NCBI GenBank assembly: GCA_031272775.1
Contig: JAISTB010000037.1
Span: 1 to 64,000, forward strand
DNA from: Fusobacteriaceae bacterium
Lineage (GTDB): Bacteria; Fusobacteriota; Fusobacteriia; Fusobacteriales; Fusobacteriaceae
Direction of reading: 5' to 3'
DNA length: 64,000 bases
Of this stretch, positions 45,930 to 53,697 are shown piece after piece. Each line of letters opens with the position of its first letter. Positions within the stretch are counted from its first letter, which is position 1. A program made the position numbers and the translations under genes. Under the pieces are notes generated by a model, which made no database searches, was not told the origin of the DNA, and saw only the letters and a list, made by a program, of their open reading frames with translations.

Positions 45930-47156
45930 TTACCCCTCGGCCAGGACGAGCTTGTAGTATTTTTTCTTTCCGAGACGGACGAGGGGCTCTCCTTGTTTGA
46001 AGAGCTCCGCCGTCAGCGGCAGGTCATGGCTTGTGACTTTTTGCTCATTGAGGCTCATACCGCCCTGATCGATCAGTCGTCTGCCGTCGCTGGTGGTCTT
46101 GAGAGCGCCGCTTTTGGCGAGAAAGGCCACGATGCCGATCCCCAGATCCGCCGGCGCAAGCGTCAGGGCCGGGACATGGCTCATGTCTGCGCCGCCCGAA
46201 AAAAGAGCTTCCGTGGCCGAGCGGGCTTTTTCCGCCTCGGCCTCTCCATGGATCAGACGCGTCACCTCAAAGGCGAGGACTTTCTTGGCCTCGTTGATTT
46301 TTTCGTCCCGGAGGCTTCCGAGCCGCCGGACTTCGTCCATGGGGAGAAATGTCAGGAGCGCCAGGCATTTTCCGACGTCGCCGTCTTCCACGTTCCGCCA
46401 GTACTGGTAAAAGTCGTAGGGCGTCGTCTTGGCGGGATCGAGCCACAGAGCGCCTTTGGCGGTCTTTCCCATTTTCTTCCCCTCGCTGTTTGTCAGCAGC
46501 GGAAAGGTCATGGAATAGGCCGGTTTTTTCGCTTTCTTCCGGATCAGCTCCACGCCCGCGATCATGTTGGACCACTGGTCGTCGCCGCCCATTTGCATGA
46601 CGCAGCCGTATTTTTCGTTCAATACGTAAAAATCATAGCCCTGCATCAGCATGTAGTTGAATTCGAAAAAGGACAGGCCCTGCTCCATGCGGCTTTTGAA
46701 ACATTCGGCGGCCAGCATCCGGTTTACGGAAAAATGGGTTCCCACTTCCCGCAGAAAATTCACGTAATTCAGCTCAAGGAGCCAGTTGGCGTTATTGTCC
46801 ATGATCGCTTTGCCGTCGGAAAAATCAATGAATTTTTCCATTTGCCGGCGGATGCAATCGGCGTTTTTGGCGATGATTTCCCGCGTCAGCATGGGCCGCA
46901 TGTCCGTCCGTCCGCTGGGGTCCCCGACCATGACGGTGCCGCCGCCTACGAGGGCGATGGGCCTGTGGCCGAAGCGCTGCATATGGGCCATGGCCATCAT
47001 GGCGATGAAGTGGCCCACGTGGAGGCTGTCCGCCGTGGGGTCAAAGCCGATATAAAAAGTGATTTTTTCCTTCGCCAGCAACTCCCGGATCTCTTCTTCG
47101 TGGGTGAATTGCGCGATAAATCCCCGTTCCTGCAATACGTCAACAACACTTGCCAT
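45930..47156 (-). CDS. tyrS: Tyrosyl-tRNA synthetase
   Basis: 408 residues, class I synthetase. The HIGH motif is HVGH in [19 protein letters not shown] (about residues 38-56), and the KMSKS motif appears as KMGKT in [19 protein letters not shown] (about 228-246). A C-terminal S4 RNA-binding domain follows from about residue 345. No T-box leader is seen upstream; the leader is only about 55 bases. A plausible promoter lies at 47217-47246. It heads a long series of minus-strand genes down to 40032. Confidence 0.96.
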   Translation of the reverse strand: MASVVDVLQERGFIAQFTHEEEIRELLAKEKITFYIGFDPTADSLHVGHFIAMMAMAHMQRFGHRPIALVGGGTVMVGDPSGRTDMRPMLTREIIAKNADCIRRQMEKFIDFSDGKAIMDNNANWLLELNYVNFLREVGTHFSVNRMLAAECFKSRMEQGLSFFEFNYMLMQGYDFYVLNEKYGCVMQMGGDDQWSNMIAGVELIRKKAKKPAYSMTFPLLTNSEGKKMGKTAKGALWLDPAKTTPYDFYQYWRNVEDGDVGKCLALLTFLPMDEVRRLGSLRDEKINEAKKVLAFEVTRLIHGEAEAEKARSATEALFSGGADMSHVPALTLAPADLGIGIVAFLAKSGALKTTSDGRRLIDQGGMSLNEQKVTSHDLPLTAELFKQGEPLVRLGKKKYYKLVLAEG

Positions 47157-47216
47157 TTTTCCGTTTCCTCCGTTTTCGATACTTTCCTGTCCTTCGGTTT
47201 TCTTTTTTATGCGATA

Positions 47217-47246
47217 ATTATATCACAGTTTTTCGGTTTTTTGAAA
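47217..47246 (-). promoter_or_regulatory. Probable promoter of tyrS
   Basis: On the minus strand TTTCAA (47241-47246), an 18-base spacer and TATAAT (47217-47222). The -35 box is weak, the -10 box perfect. Confidence 0.5.
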
Positions 47247-47282
47247 TGATATTTTGGCGTTCCGCCGGATTTTCGCCGGGAT

Positions 47283-47307
47283 AAAAAAAGGGACGCCTGC
47301 GCGTCCC
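47283..47307 (-). terminator. Terminator of cspA
   Basis: Stem 47290-47296 with 47301-47307, loop of 4, then seven T on the minus strand (47283-47289). It begins 8 bases after the cspA stop. Confidence 0.88.
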
Positions 47308-47314
47308 GCTTTTT

Positions 47315-47512
47315 TCAGACTACTTTGATGTTGGATGCCTGAGGTCCCTTCTGCCCGTCGACAACGTCGAAGGTCACTTCTTCGTTCTCGTTGAGGGTCT
47401 TGAAGCCGTCTTTCTGAATCTGGGAAAAATGCGCGAATACATCTTTTCCGTCTTCACCGGTGATAAAACCAAAGCCCTTTTCGGGGTTGAACCATTTTAC
47501 TTTTCCTTTCAT
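47315..47512 (-). CDS. cspA: Cold-shock domain protein
   Basis: 65 residues from ATG 47512 (GGAGG upstream). RNP1 is KGFGFIT and RNP2 is VFAHFS, both with the aromatic residues that stack on bases; the start [16 protein letters not shown] is the family signature. Such proteins bind single-stranded RNA and DNA and melt structures. It stands alone, with a terminator after it and a long AT-rich leader before it. Confidence 0.96.
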   Translation of the reverse strand: MKGKVKWFNPEKGFGFITGEDGKDVFAHFSQIQKDGFKTLNENEEVTFDVVDGQKGPQASNIKVV

Positions 47513-47675
47513 TGTTCCTCCATAAATAATAAGATTTGAATGATACAAAAATTCAGGTTTTTATGACAGTCCCTATGACTGCTGGATCTTTAATACTTAC
47601 GGAAGATACAATGGTAAATCTCTGTAATTATTAAAATCTCATAAAACGAAATTTCTATCACTTCGCCAAATTATA
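47513..47675 (-). promoter_or_regulatory. cspA promoter (-10) and long 5' leader
   Basis: A TATAAT on the minus strand (47670-47675) would start transcription near 47663, leaving a leader of about 150 bases before cspA. The -35 box is poor. The leader contains a small hairpin (AGTC-ATAGG-GACT type). Long leaders are usual for cold-induced csp genes, where structure changes with temperature. The rest of 47676-47837, up to the dehydrogenase stop, is AT-rich and I see no gene in it. Confidence 0.5.
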
Positions 47676-47837
47676 CTACATTTCTTGCAAAAAGTACAGC
47701 TTTTTATGAAATTTTTTCAAAATATTTTTGATTTTTTTGCATACTTCGGCTTTTCGTTGTGCGTTATTTGGCTGTAATGCTGTTTTTGTGCGTTTTTGTC
47801 GAATTGATATTTTTTCCCGCCAGGGGGGCCTTCTCTT

Positions 47838-48602
47838 TTACCGCACGCTGTATCCGCCGTCGACGACCACGTCGGAACCCGTCGTATATCCGGCCGCGCC
47901 GGAGGCGAGATAGAGAATCGCCGGAATCAGCTCTTCGGGATCTCCCATGCGATGCTGGGGAATCAAAGGCATCCAGGCGTCTTTGAGTTCCTGCGGGGTA
48001 TCCACTGACATGGGGGTCGCGATATACCCGGGGCTGATGGAATTGACCCGGATCCCGTAGGGGGCCCATTCCACGGCCAGGGAACGGGTCATGTGGATGA
48101 CGCCGGCCTTGGAGGCGTTGTACGACGCCTGCCACTGAGGGACATTGACGATGGAGCCGCTCATGGACGCCATGTTGATGATGCTGCCCCGGATGCCCGC
48201 CGCGATCATTTTGCGGCCGACGGCCTGGCAAATGAGGAATTCGCCGGTCAGATTGATCTCAATGACTTCGCGCCACTGGGCCGCCGTGGCGTCAAGTGTG
48301 TCCTGATGTATGCAGACGCCGGCGTTATTGAAGACCACATGAACGCCGCCAAGCGTTTCAAAGACGTCCGCCACCGCCTTTTCGACGTCCCGCTCCTTCG
48401 TGACGTCCACGCGGTAATCATAACATTTCCCGCCTTCGGCCTCAATCAAGCGCACGGTTTCGTCGGCGCCGGAGCGCGCGAAATTCACGACGGTCGCCCC
48501 GGCCCGGGCCAATCCCAGAGCGACAACCTGCCCTATGCCTCTGCCGCCGCCGGTCACCAGGGCCACTTTTCCCTTCAAGCTGAACATTTCTTCGAGATAC
48601 AT
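47838..48602 (-). CDS. Short-chain dehydrogenase/reductase
   Basis: 254 residues, the classical SDR length. The cofactor motif is TGGGRGIG (about residues 17-24), NNAG is at about 91-94, and the catalytic tetrad is completed by S in INMASMSGS and Y-x3-K in SYNASKAG. The C-terminal VVVDGGYSVR is common to the classical group. The N-terminal MFSLKGKVALVTGG and the DV after strand 3 do not decide between NAD and NADP. The substrate is unknown; sugar acids or polyols are frequent for such enzymes. It is a single gene with its own likely promoter. Confidence 0.92.
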   Translation of the reverse strand: MYLEEMFSLKGKVALVTGGGRGIGQVVALGLARAGATVVNFARSGADETVRLIEAEGGKCYDYRVDVTKERDVEKAVADVFETLGGVHVVFNNAGVCIHQDTLDATAAQWREVIEINLTGEFLICQAVGRKMIAAGIRGSIINMASMSGSIVNVPQWQASYNASKAGVIHMTRSLAVEWAPYGIRVNSISPGYIATPMSVDTPQELKDAWMPLIPQHRMGDPEELIPAILYLASGAAGYTTGSDVVVDGGYSVR

Positions 48603-48644
48603 TGCGTCTTACCCCCTTCGGTCTTTGATGTTGGTCTTGCGTCT

Positions 48645-48673
48645 ATTGTACCACGGAATTTCTTCGGCGTAAA
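48645..48673 (-). promoter_or_regulatory. Probable promoter of the short-chain dehydrogenase
   Basis: On the minus strand TTTACG (48668-48673), 17 bases, then TACAAT (48645-48650), about 45 bases before the gene. Confidence 0.45.
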
Positions 48674-48801
48674 GCCCGATTTTTCCTGTCAGAGGGACCG
48701 TAAATCCCGGATTCGGCCGCTCTTTCCGGATCTATGCCCACGAATCCCGGATTTGATGAAAAAAATGCATAATTTTTTCCGGGGAATTTTCCATTTTGCT
48801 C

Positions 48802-48830
48802 TTGACATTTCTCTTGAAATATGGTAAATA
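48802..48830 (+). promoter_or_regulatory. Promoter of an orphan RNA
   Basis: TTGACA (48802-48807), 17 bases, TAAATA (48825-48830) on the plus strand. No gene starts before the terminator at 48935-48978, so it appears to drive only a short RNA. The stretch 48674-48801 shows nothing else that I can identify. Confidence 0.6.
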
Positions 48831-48836
48831 TGATAG

Positions 48837-48978
48837 TGTAAACTTGTCGACAAGATAAAAATTGCCAGCGGTGTAAATATAGTGCGTGTATTTATACCCG
48901 AAACAAGTTTTACCTATCCTCATGATGTCCTATTAAACGAAGACCTGTTTTACATAGAACGGGTCTTCGTTTATTTTT
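48837..48978 (+). ncRNA. Candidate structured small RNA of about 140 bases
   Basis: Between a sigma70 promoter and a strong terminator there is no open reading frame with a ribosome site. The RNA can fold: 48837-48846 pairs with about 48903-48913 (10 pairs, one bulge), enclosing a hairpin of 10 pairs (48870-48879 with 48889-48898, one G-U). The terminator is a 15-pair stem (48935-48949 with 48958-48972, one G-U) followed by ATTTTT. The MORN gene downstream has its own promoter at 48995-49023, so a simple leader role is less likely. I recognise no known riboswitch or RNA family. Confidence 0.5.
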
Positions 48979-48994
48979 CCCTTTGAGGAAGTAC

Positions 48995-49023
48995 TTGAAA
49001 AGGAAGCCGCTTTGTGTTAGAAT
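48995..49023 (+). promoter_or_regulatory. Promoter of the MORN-repeat operon
   Basis: TTGAAA (48995-49000), 17 bases, TAGAAT (49018-49023). Transcription would start near 49030, 38 bases before the first MORN gene. Confidence 0.6.
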
Positions 49024-49067
49024 AAATTGTAGATCACGAAGAAATCAAAACGAGCGGGAGACGCAAA

Positions 49068-49904
49068 ATGAAAAGAATTCTATGGGCCCTGTGTTTTGTG
49101 GCCGCGTTGAATATTAGCGCCGCGGGGGCGGGCGTTACGGAACTGGCCCGGGGCGAAGACGGGCTGACGTACGACGCCGGGAGCGGCGCCCCCTACACGG
49201 GGACGGCCGCCGATTACTATGAAGGCGGCGGGAAAAAAGCGGACATCCCCTTTGCGAACGGGAAAATTCACGGGATCCTGAAGCTCTACCACGAAAACGG
49301 GAATTTGCAGGGGGAAATTTCCTACAAGGACGGGATCGCCGACGGCATTGTCCGGGAATATTACGAGAGCGGCCTTTTGAAAACGGAAACGCTCTACCGG
49401 GACGGGCTCAGGAACGGCATGACCAAATCCTATTACGAAAACGGGAAAATCAAATCCTTCGCCAATTTTGCAGCCGACAAGAAAAGCGGCGTCGAAAAAA
49501 TCTACGACGTCGACGGCAATCTGCTCTCGGAAACGGAATACGCCGGAGGTCTGCGCAACGGGGAGGCCAAACGCTGGTCCGCCGACGGGACCCTGATCGA
49601 GGAGGCCAATTACCGGAACGATAACTATGACGGCGTGATCCGCCGTTATTACCGGAACGGGAAACCCGCGACGGAAGTGACCTACAAAGACGGCAAGGTC
49701 AGCGGAAAGGCCAGACAGTTCAGCGAAAGCGGCGAGGAACGAAATCCGCAGGGCAAGCTGGAAGGGCTCAAGGACGGCGGTAAAGCGCCCGAACTGAAAA
49801 TCCACGGAAATATTCCCGACGAGGAGAAAGACGCCCCGGCGGCTTCAAAGAAAAAGCCGGAAAAAAAGCCCGTGGAAAAGAAGACCGAAACAAAAAAGAA
49901 GTGA
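49068..49904 (+). CDS. Exported MORN-repeat (YwqK-like) protein, first of three
   Basis: 278 residues with a signal peptide (MKRILWALCFVAALNISAAGAG). About seven repeats of roughly 20-24 residues follow, with cores such as YYENGKIKS, YYESGLLKTET, YRNGKPATEVTYKDG and the G-x-x-x-x-Y-x-x-G pattern. The tail after residue 245 is lysine-rich and low in complexity (KKKPEKKPVEKKTETKKK). MORN-type beta hairpins form elongated scaffolds and often sit at the cell surface in fusobacteria. Databases often call them antitoxins of a YwqK family, but no toxin is adjacent. Neighbouring genes at 49942 and 50896 are paralogues. Confidence 0.8.
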   Translation: MKRILWALCFVAALNISAAGAGVTELARGEDGLTYDAGSGAPYTGTAADYYEGGGKKADIPFANGKIHGILKLYHENGNLQGEISYKDGIADGIVREYYESGLLKTETLYRDGLRNGMTKSYYENGKIKSFANFAADKKSGVEKIYDVDGNLLSETEYAGGLRNGEAKRWSADGTLIEEANYRNDNYDGVIRRYYRNGKPATEVTYKDGKVSGKARQFSESGEERNPQGKLEGLKDGGKAPELKIHGNIPDEEKDAPAASKKKPEKKPVEKKTETKKK

Positions 49905-49941
49905 ACGAGCATAAAAAAGTCATAAAGATGAGGGTTGAACG

Positions 49942-50865
49942 ATGAAAAAAATACTGATTGCGATCATGTTGTGCGCGGCGGCGCTCTGCGCCAAAGTCGT
50001 CAATTCCGGCGACCTTGAAAAAAGGAACGGACTCTGGTATGAGACGAAACAGACGAAACCCTTCAGCGGGACGGCCAGGGCTTTTTACGAAGGGGGGCAG
50101 ACGCGCACGGAGCTGAGCTTTGTGGAAGGCGTCCCCGAAGGCCCCTCCAAAGGCTATTTCCCCGACGGTAAACTGCGGTCGGAGGGCAATTTTGCCCAAG
50201 ACAAAAAGACCGGCGTCTGGAAGCACTATTTTGAAAACGGGAACGTGCAGATCGTGGAGGAATACAGCGGCGACAGCTGCGTTGTCCGCGAGTATTACGA
50301 AAGCGGAATCCTTTCCATGGAGCGGGTCATCAAAGACGGCAAGCTCAACGGCCCCCTCAAATGGTACTATGAGACCGGGAAGCCCCAGGGGGAATGCAAT
50401 TTTACCGACGACCTCCAGGACGGCGTCGAAACAAAATATTACGAAGACGGCGTCACGAAAAAATCCGAATACGCCTGGGTCAAGGGCGTCATTACCGGCC
50501 GCGGGGCGGAATATTACCCGGGCGGAGCGCTCAGGATCGAGGCGCAGTACAAGGATGACAAGAAGGACGGGCTTTACCGGGAGTTTTTCGAGGGCGGCGG
50601 CCTTCTGGGCGAGGTAAATTTCGCCGGCGACAAAAGGGAGGGCCTCTTGAAGCAGTACGACGCGGCGGGGAAGCTGATCCTCGAAGTGCCTTACAAAGAC
50701 GATCTCAAAGAGGGCCTCATGAAGGAATATTTCCCCACGGGACAGGTCAAGACGGAAGCGGCCTTCTCCAAGGACCTTCTGAACGGATTCGTCAAGGAAT
50801 ATGACGAAAAGGGTAATGTGATTACAACAGTCGAATTCAGGGACAATGAACCCCTGGTCAAATAG
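49942..50865 (+). CDS. Exported MORN-repeat (YwqK-like) protein, second of three
   Basis: 307 residues with a signal peptide (MKKILIAIMLCAAALCAKV). Around ten hairpin repeats follow, for example FYEGGQTRTELSFVEG, YFENGNVQIVEEYSG, YYESGILSMERVIKDG and FFEGGGLLGEVNFAGD, each giving the Tyr/Phe-x-x-G-x-(hydrophobic) beat every 22-24 residues. Unlike its two neighbours it has no lysine-rich tail and ends EFRDNEPLVK. Its first mature segment KRNGLWYETKQTKPFSGTA resembles the third gene (QKDGLLYEIKRNKPFTGVV), so they arose by duplication. It begins 37 bases after the first copy. Confidence 0.8.
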   Translation: MKKILIAIMLCAAALCAKVVNSGDLEKRNGLWYETKQTKPFSGTARAFYEGGQTRTELSFVEGVPEGPSKGYFPDGKLRSEGNFAQDKKTGVWKHYFENGNVQIVEEYSGDSCVVREYYESGILSMERVIKDGKLNGPLKWYYETGKPQGECNFTDDLQDGVETKYYEDGVTKKSEYAWVKGVITGRGAEYYPGGALRIEAQYKDDKKDGLYREFFEGGGLLGEVNFAGDKREGLLKQYDAAGKLILEVPYKDDLKEGLMKEYFPTGQVKTEAAFSKDLLNGFVKEYDEKGNVITTVEFRDNEPLVK

Positions 50866-50895
50866 GGATTCGGCAGGAAAGCAGGTGATTTGCAG

Positions 50896-51714
50896 ATGAA
50901 ACGAATACTGATTTTATACGCGTTTACATTTTCTCTGCTGACGATCGCGGCCACACTCGACAAAAGCAAAGTCGTCCAGAAAGACGGCCTTCTGTATGAG
51001 ATCAAACGCAACAAGCCGTTTACCGGCGTGGTCAAAGGGACCTGGGAAAACGGATCCCCGGAATTTGAGGGGACATTCGCCAAGGGGATCGCCGACGGCC
51101 CCTTCCGGAGTTTTTATGACAACGGCATGCCCGAAAAGGAAATCGCCTACGCGGCGGGGAAAAAGGAAGGTCCCTCGCGGCTCTTTTACCGGAACGGAAA
51201 ACTCAAAAAAGAGGCCCTTTACAAAGATGACCGGCTCGAAGGGGTCGTGACCGATTATTACGAGAGCGGCGCGAAAAAATCGGAAATCGCCTACGTCGCG
51301 GACAAAAAAAACGGCGAAGCCAGAATTTACGGCAAGAACGGGACCCTCAGCGACGTGATCCCCTACCGGGACGACAAGATTCACGGCGTCGCGAAGAAAT
51401 TTGACGAAAACGGAAAACCCAAAAGCGAGATCAGCTATGAAAATAACGTCAAGAACGGACCCGGCACCTATTATCACAAAAATGGGAACGTGAGGGCAAG
51501 GGTGACCTGGGAGCGGAACAAGCTGGGCAAGCTCGTCCAGGTCTATGACGAGAAGGGAAAACTCGAAGACACCGTGACCTTTACCGAAGAGGATTTCGAG
51601 CAAAAGAAAAAGGCGGTAAAGCCGCCCGCGAAAAAGCCCGCAAAGGCGAAGAAAGCGCCGGCCAAGCCTGCCCAAGCGGCAAAGGCGAAGAAAGCGGCCG
51701 CCGCGAAAAAATGA
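50896..51714 (+). CDS. Exported MORN-repeat (YwqK-like) protein with lysine/alanine tail, third of three
   Basis: 272 residues from ATG 50896 (CAGGTGA upstream). A signal peptide (MKRILILYAFTFSLLTIAAT) precedes about seven repeats such as FYDNGMPEKEIAYAAG, FYRNGKLKKEALYKDD and YHKNGNVRARVTWERN. From about residue 240 the protein is nearly all K, A and P (PPAKKPAKAKKAPAKPAQAAK), a basic tail that could bind nucleic acid, lipid-rich surfaces or cell-wall polymer. The same kind of tail closes the first copy. The hydrolase-fold gene starts 16 bases later, so all four are one operon. Confidence 0.8.
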   Translation: MKRILILYAFTFSLLTIAATLDKSKVVQKDGLLYEIKRNKPFTGVVKGTWENGSPEFEGTFAKGIADGPFRSFYDNGMPEKEIAYAAGKKEGPSRLFYRNGKLKKEALYKDDRLEGVVTDYYESGAKKSEIAYVADKKNGEARIYGKNGTLSDVIPYRDDKIHGVAKKFDENGKPKSEISYENNVKNGPGTYYHKNGNVRARVTWERNKLGKLVQVYDEKGKLEDTVTFTEEDFEQKKKAVKPPAKKPAKAKKAPAKPAQAAKAKKAAAAKK

Positions 51715-51730
51715 AAACAGGTGAAAAGGG

Positions 51731-52399
51731 ATGCGTTATCGCGTAATACTGGCCCACGGCTTCGGGAAATCCTACCGGGACATGGAGCCCCTCGAAAAAA
51801 ACCTGACCGCCTTGGGCTACGAGGTGGACAATTTGAATTTTCCGCTGACCTTTCCGGCCATCGAAAAATCCGCGGGCATTCTCCGGGGATTTTTATTGGA
51901 TCTCAAAGAAAGAGGGCTCTCCGACGAGGACGAAATCGTTCTGATCGGCTACGGCCTGGGCGGCGTCCTGATCGAAAAGACCCTGGCGGATCCGGAAGTC
52001 CGGGATATCGTCGACAAGATCCTCCTGATCGCGTCCCCCGTGCGGGATTCGGTGATCAGGCGGCGGATCAAGCGCATATTTCCCCTGCTGGACAAGATCT
52101 TCAAGCCCCTCAAAGCCCTCAAAAAAGGCAGGAAGTTCGCGATCGACAATCCCCGGGTGGAGATCGGGGTCATCATCGGGACCGAACCCTGCGGCTTTTT
52201 CAAAAAATGGCTCGGCGAGTACAGCGACGGCGTCCTGAGCCGCAAGGAATGCGAGCTGGATACGGCCAAGGACACGCTGGTCCTGCCTCTTGTACACAAG
52301 GAAATTCATAAAAAGCCGGGCACGGCCAAATACATCAGCGAATTCATCACCAAGGGGAAGTTCCGGGTCTATACGGAAACCTTCCATCGGAGCGAATGA
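51731..52399 (+). CDS. Alpha/beta-hydrolase fold protein lacking the nucleophile serine
   Basis: 222 residues, no signal peptide. The N-terminus YRVILAHGFGKSYRDMEPLEKNLTALGY is typical of lipase-like hydrolases with the oxyanion HGFG. The nucleophile elbow, normally G-x-S-x-G, reads GYGLGG (about residues 77-82), with glycine where the serine or cysteine should be. The last part ends CELDTAKDTLVLPLVHKEI, where the catalytic histidine of family members would fall. Either it is a non-catalytic relative or the substrate differs. It follows the third MORN gene after 16 bases and is closed by the terminator at 52404. Confidence 0.7.
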   Translation: MRYRVILAHGFGKSYRDMEPLEKNLTALGYEVDNLNFPLTFPAIEKSAGILRGFLLDLKERGLSDEDEIVLIGYGLGGVLIEKTLADPEVRDIVDKILLIASPVRDSVIRRRIKRIFPLLDKIFKPLKALKKGRKFAIDNPRVEIGVIIGTEPCGFFKKWLGEYSDGVLSRKECELDTAKDTLVLPLVHKEIHKKPGTAKYISEFITKGKFRVYTETFHRSE

Positions 52400-52403
52400 C
52401 GCG

Positions 52404-52429
52404 GGGCGAAAGGGTTTCGCCCTTTTTTT
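52404..52429. terminator. Terminator shared by convergent operons
   Basis: Stem of 8 pairs (52404-52411 with 52415-52422), loop of 3, then T7 on the plus strand. It lies between the hydrolase-fold gene and the convergent TSUP gene, which ends at 52428. Confidence 0.85.
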
Positions 52430-53246
52430 ATCGGAAAAGCCCGGCCAAAAGCTCCGTCACGTTGAGGTGGAAGACGGACTCAAGGATCATCTTCGTGAGC
52501 ACGATCCCGGTCACCGTAAGAAACACCGGCTTGATCAGGCGGCTGCCGCCCTTGACGGCAAAGCGCGCGCCGAGGAAGCCCCCGACCATCATGACGAGGC
52601 CGATGGAGACGGCCAGCAAATAGTGGGCCTTGCCGAAAATCGAGAACATGATCACGCTGGCGACGTTGCTCGCGAGGTTGTAGACCTTGGCGTTGCCGCT
52701 GGCGTTGGGAAAATCATAGCCCAGGATCTTGACGAGCCCGAAGATCAGGAAGGAGCCTGTGCCCGGTCCGAAAAACCCGTCGTAAAAGCCCATGACGAAG
52801 GCCATGAGCCCCCAATGCAGCGTGTTTTTTCGCGTGAGACCGCGGAACTCGTTTTTCGTTCCCATATTTTTATTGTACAAAGTATAGCAAAGTACGCCCA
52901 GGAGCATCACAATGGCAATGGGGTACAGCCAGTCCGCCTGGACAAAGCGGACGACCGTGAAGACGCCGAGGGCGGCCCCGATAAAAGAGCAGAGGACTGT
53001 TTTCCCGGCGAGCCGCCAGTTGACCAGGCCCGACTGGGCGAATTTGGCGAAGCTCGAAGTCGCGGAAAAGAAAGCCCCGATTTTGTTCGTTCCCAGGGCG
53101 ATGTGGGGCGGAAGGCCCGAGGCCAGCCAGGCCGGGAGCGTGATGAGCCCGCCGCCGCCCGATATGGCGTCGATAAAGGCCGCGCAAAAGCAGGCGAGGG
53201 CGAGGAAAATCAGCGAAGCGGGTCTGAGTCCGAATAAGGTCGGCAA
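52428..53246 (-). CDS. TSUP (TauE/SafE) family anion permease
   Basis: 272 residues from a TTG at 53246 (AAAGGAGA eight bases upstream); an ATG at 53291 would put the ribosome site inside the protein and the -10 box next to the start. Eight or so membrane helices with the family marks DAISGGGGLITLPAWLASG (about residues 29-47), LGTNKIGAFFSATSSFAKF and GFYDGFFGPGTGSFLIFG (about 153-170). Members export or import sulfite, sulfoacetate, thiosulfate or other organic anions. No sulfur genes are adjacent, so the substrate is open. It converges on the MORN operon. Confidence 0.88.
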   Translation of the reverse strand: MPTLFGLRPASLIFLALACFCAAFIDAISGGGGLITLPAWLASGLPPHIALGTNKIGAFFSATSSFAKFAQSGLVNWRLAGKTVLCSFIGAALGVFTVVRFVQADWLYPIAIVMLLGVLCYTLYNKNMGTKNEFRGLTRKNTLHWGLMAFVMGFYDGFFGPGTGSFLIFGLVKILGYDFPNASGNAKVYNLASNVASVIMFSIFGKAHYLLAVSIGLVMMVGGFLGARFAVKGGSRLIKPVFLTVTGIVLTKMILESVFHLNVTELLAGLFR

Positions 53247-53281
53247 GGTAACATCTCCTTTGTTTCCCGGATTACCCGTAT

Positions 53282-53310
53282 AGAATACCACAAATCGCGA
53301 AAAATGGCAA
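53282..53310 (-). promoter_or_regulatory. Promoter of the TSUP gene
   Basis: On the minus strand TTGCCA (53305-53310), 17 bases, then TATTCT (53282-53287). It places the start near 53275 and thereby supports the TTG start at 53246. Confidence 0.55.
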
Positions 53311-53378
53311 CGGGTATTTGAAAATTCCGCTTACGCGCTTCGCTTTGTCGCTTTGTGACAACATTTTTCAAAAAAAGC

Positions 53379-53407
53379 TTGCAAAAATGGATGAATTAGG
53401 CTATAAT
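53379..53407 (+). promoter_or_regulatory. Promoter of the ilvE leader
   Basis: TTGCAA (53379-53384), 17 bases and a perfect TATAAT (53402-53407). Transcription would start near 53414. The leader is then about 280 bases and includes a short coding frame and a terminator. Confidence 0.7.
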
Positions 53408-53468
53408 AGGGAAAAAGTTTTTGGATTTTCATCAATTTTACAAAAATTACAAAAATCAAGGTGACCCT

Positions 53469-53540
53469 ATGTTTGAAACAAGCATGAGATTGATCGTCTA
53501 TATTCTACTGCTTTCGTGGAGTTATTACAATCTCATATAG
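53469..53540 (+). CDS. Leader peptide of ilvE, 23 residues, rich in Leu/Ile/Val
   Basis: ATG 53469 opens a 23-codon frame ending in TAG at 53540, with AAGGTGA six bases upstream. Nine of the 23 residues are branched-chain (five Leu, three Ile, one Val), including Leu-Leu-Leu with codons CTA CTG CTT at codons 13-15. It lies behind a promoter and ahead of a terminator and a branched-chain aminotransferase gene, the arrangement of ribosome-mediated attenuation. As the peptide is short, similarity cannot prove it. Confidence 0.65.
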   Translation: MFETSMRLIVYILLLSWSYYNLI

Positions 53541-53549
53541 CGTATCAAA

Positions 53550-53679
53550 GATCGGTTTCAAAGGATAAATATTCCGATGTCAAGTATTGCGGAACAGGGG
53601 CAGGAATTTTCCAAACATGGAAAATGTTCACATTCAGCAAAATGAATTTCATTTGACAACCAGATCAGGTTGTCTTTTT
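53550..53679 (+). promoter_or_regulatory. Attenuator before ilvE: terminator with competing antiterminator
   Basis: The terminator is a 7-pair stem (53655-53661 with 53668-53674), loop of 6, then T5. A segment just after the leader stop, GATCGGTT (53550-53557), can pair with AACCAGATC (53658-53666, one bulged A), which would break the terminator. A ribosome stalled at the Leu codons leaves GATCGGTT free; one that reaches the stop would cover it. A further hairpin at about 53609-53634 may steady either form. No T-box element is present. Confidence 0.6.
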
Positions 53680-53697
53680 GATTAAAGGGGGGTTCAA

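Noticed and set aside
47157-47320. T-box leader upstream of tyrS, and likewise upstream of ilvE
   Set aside because: The tyrS leader is only about 55 bases, and neither region has the conserved T-box sequence or specifier arrangement.
49068-51714. Calling the MORN-repeat genes a toxin-antitoxin system
   Set aside because: The antitoxin label attached to YwqK-like proteins is not supported here: all three have signal peptides and no toxin gene lies beside them.
51721-52311. Frame of 196 codons overlapping the hydrolase-fold gene
   Set aside because: It is arginine- and proline-rich in the manner of a frame-shifted GC-rich gene, while the frame at 51731 has a clear fold signature and ribosome site.
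53247-53291. Longer N-terminus of the TSUP permease from ATG 53291
   Set aside because: The ribosome site AAAGGAGA lies inside that extension and the promoter -10 box is at 53282-53287, so the TTG at 53246 fits better.
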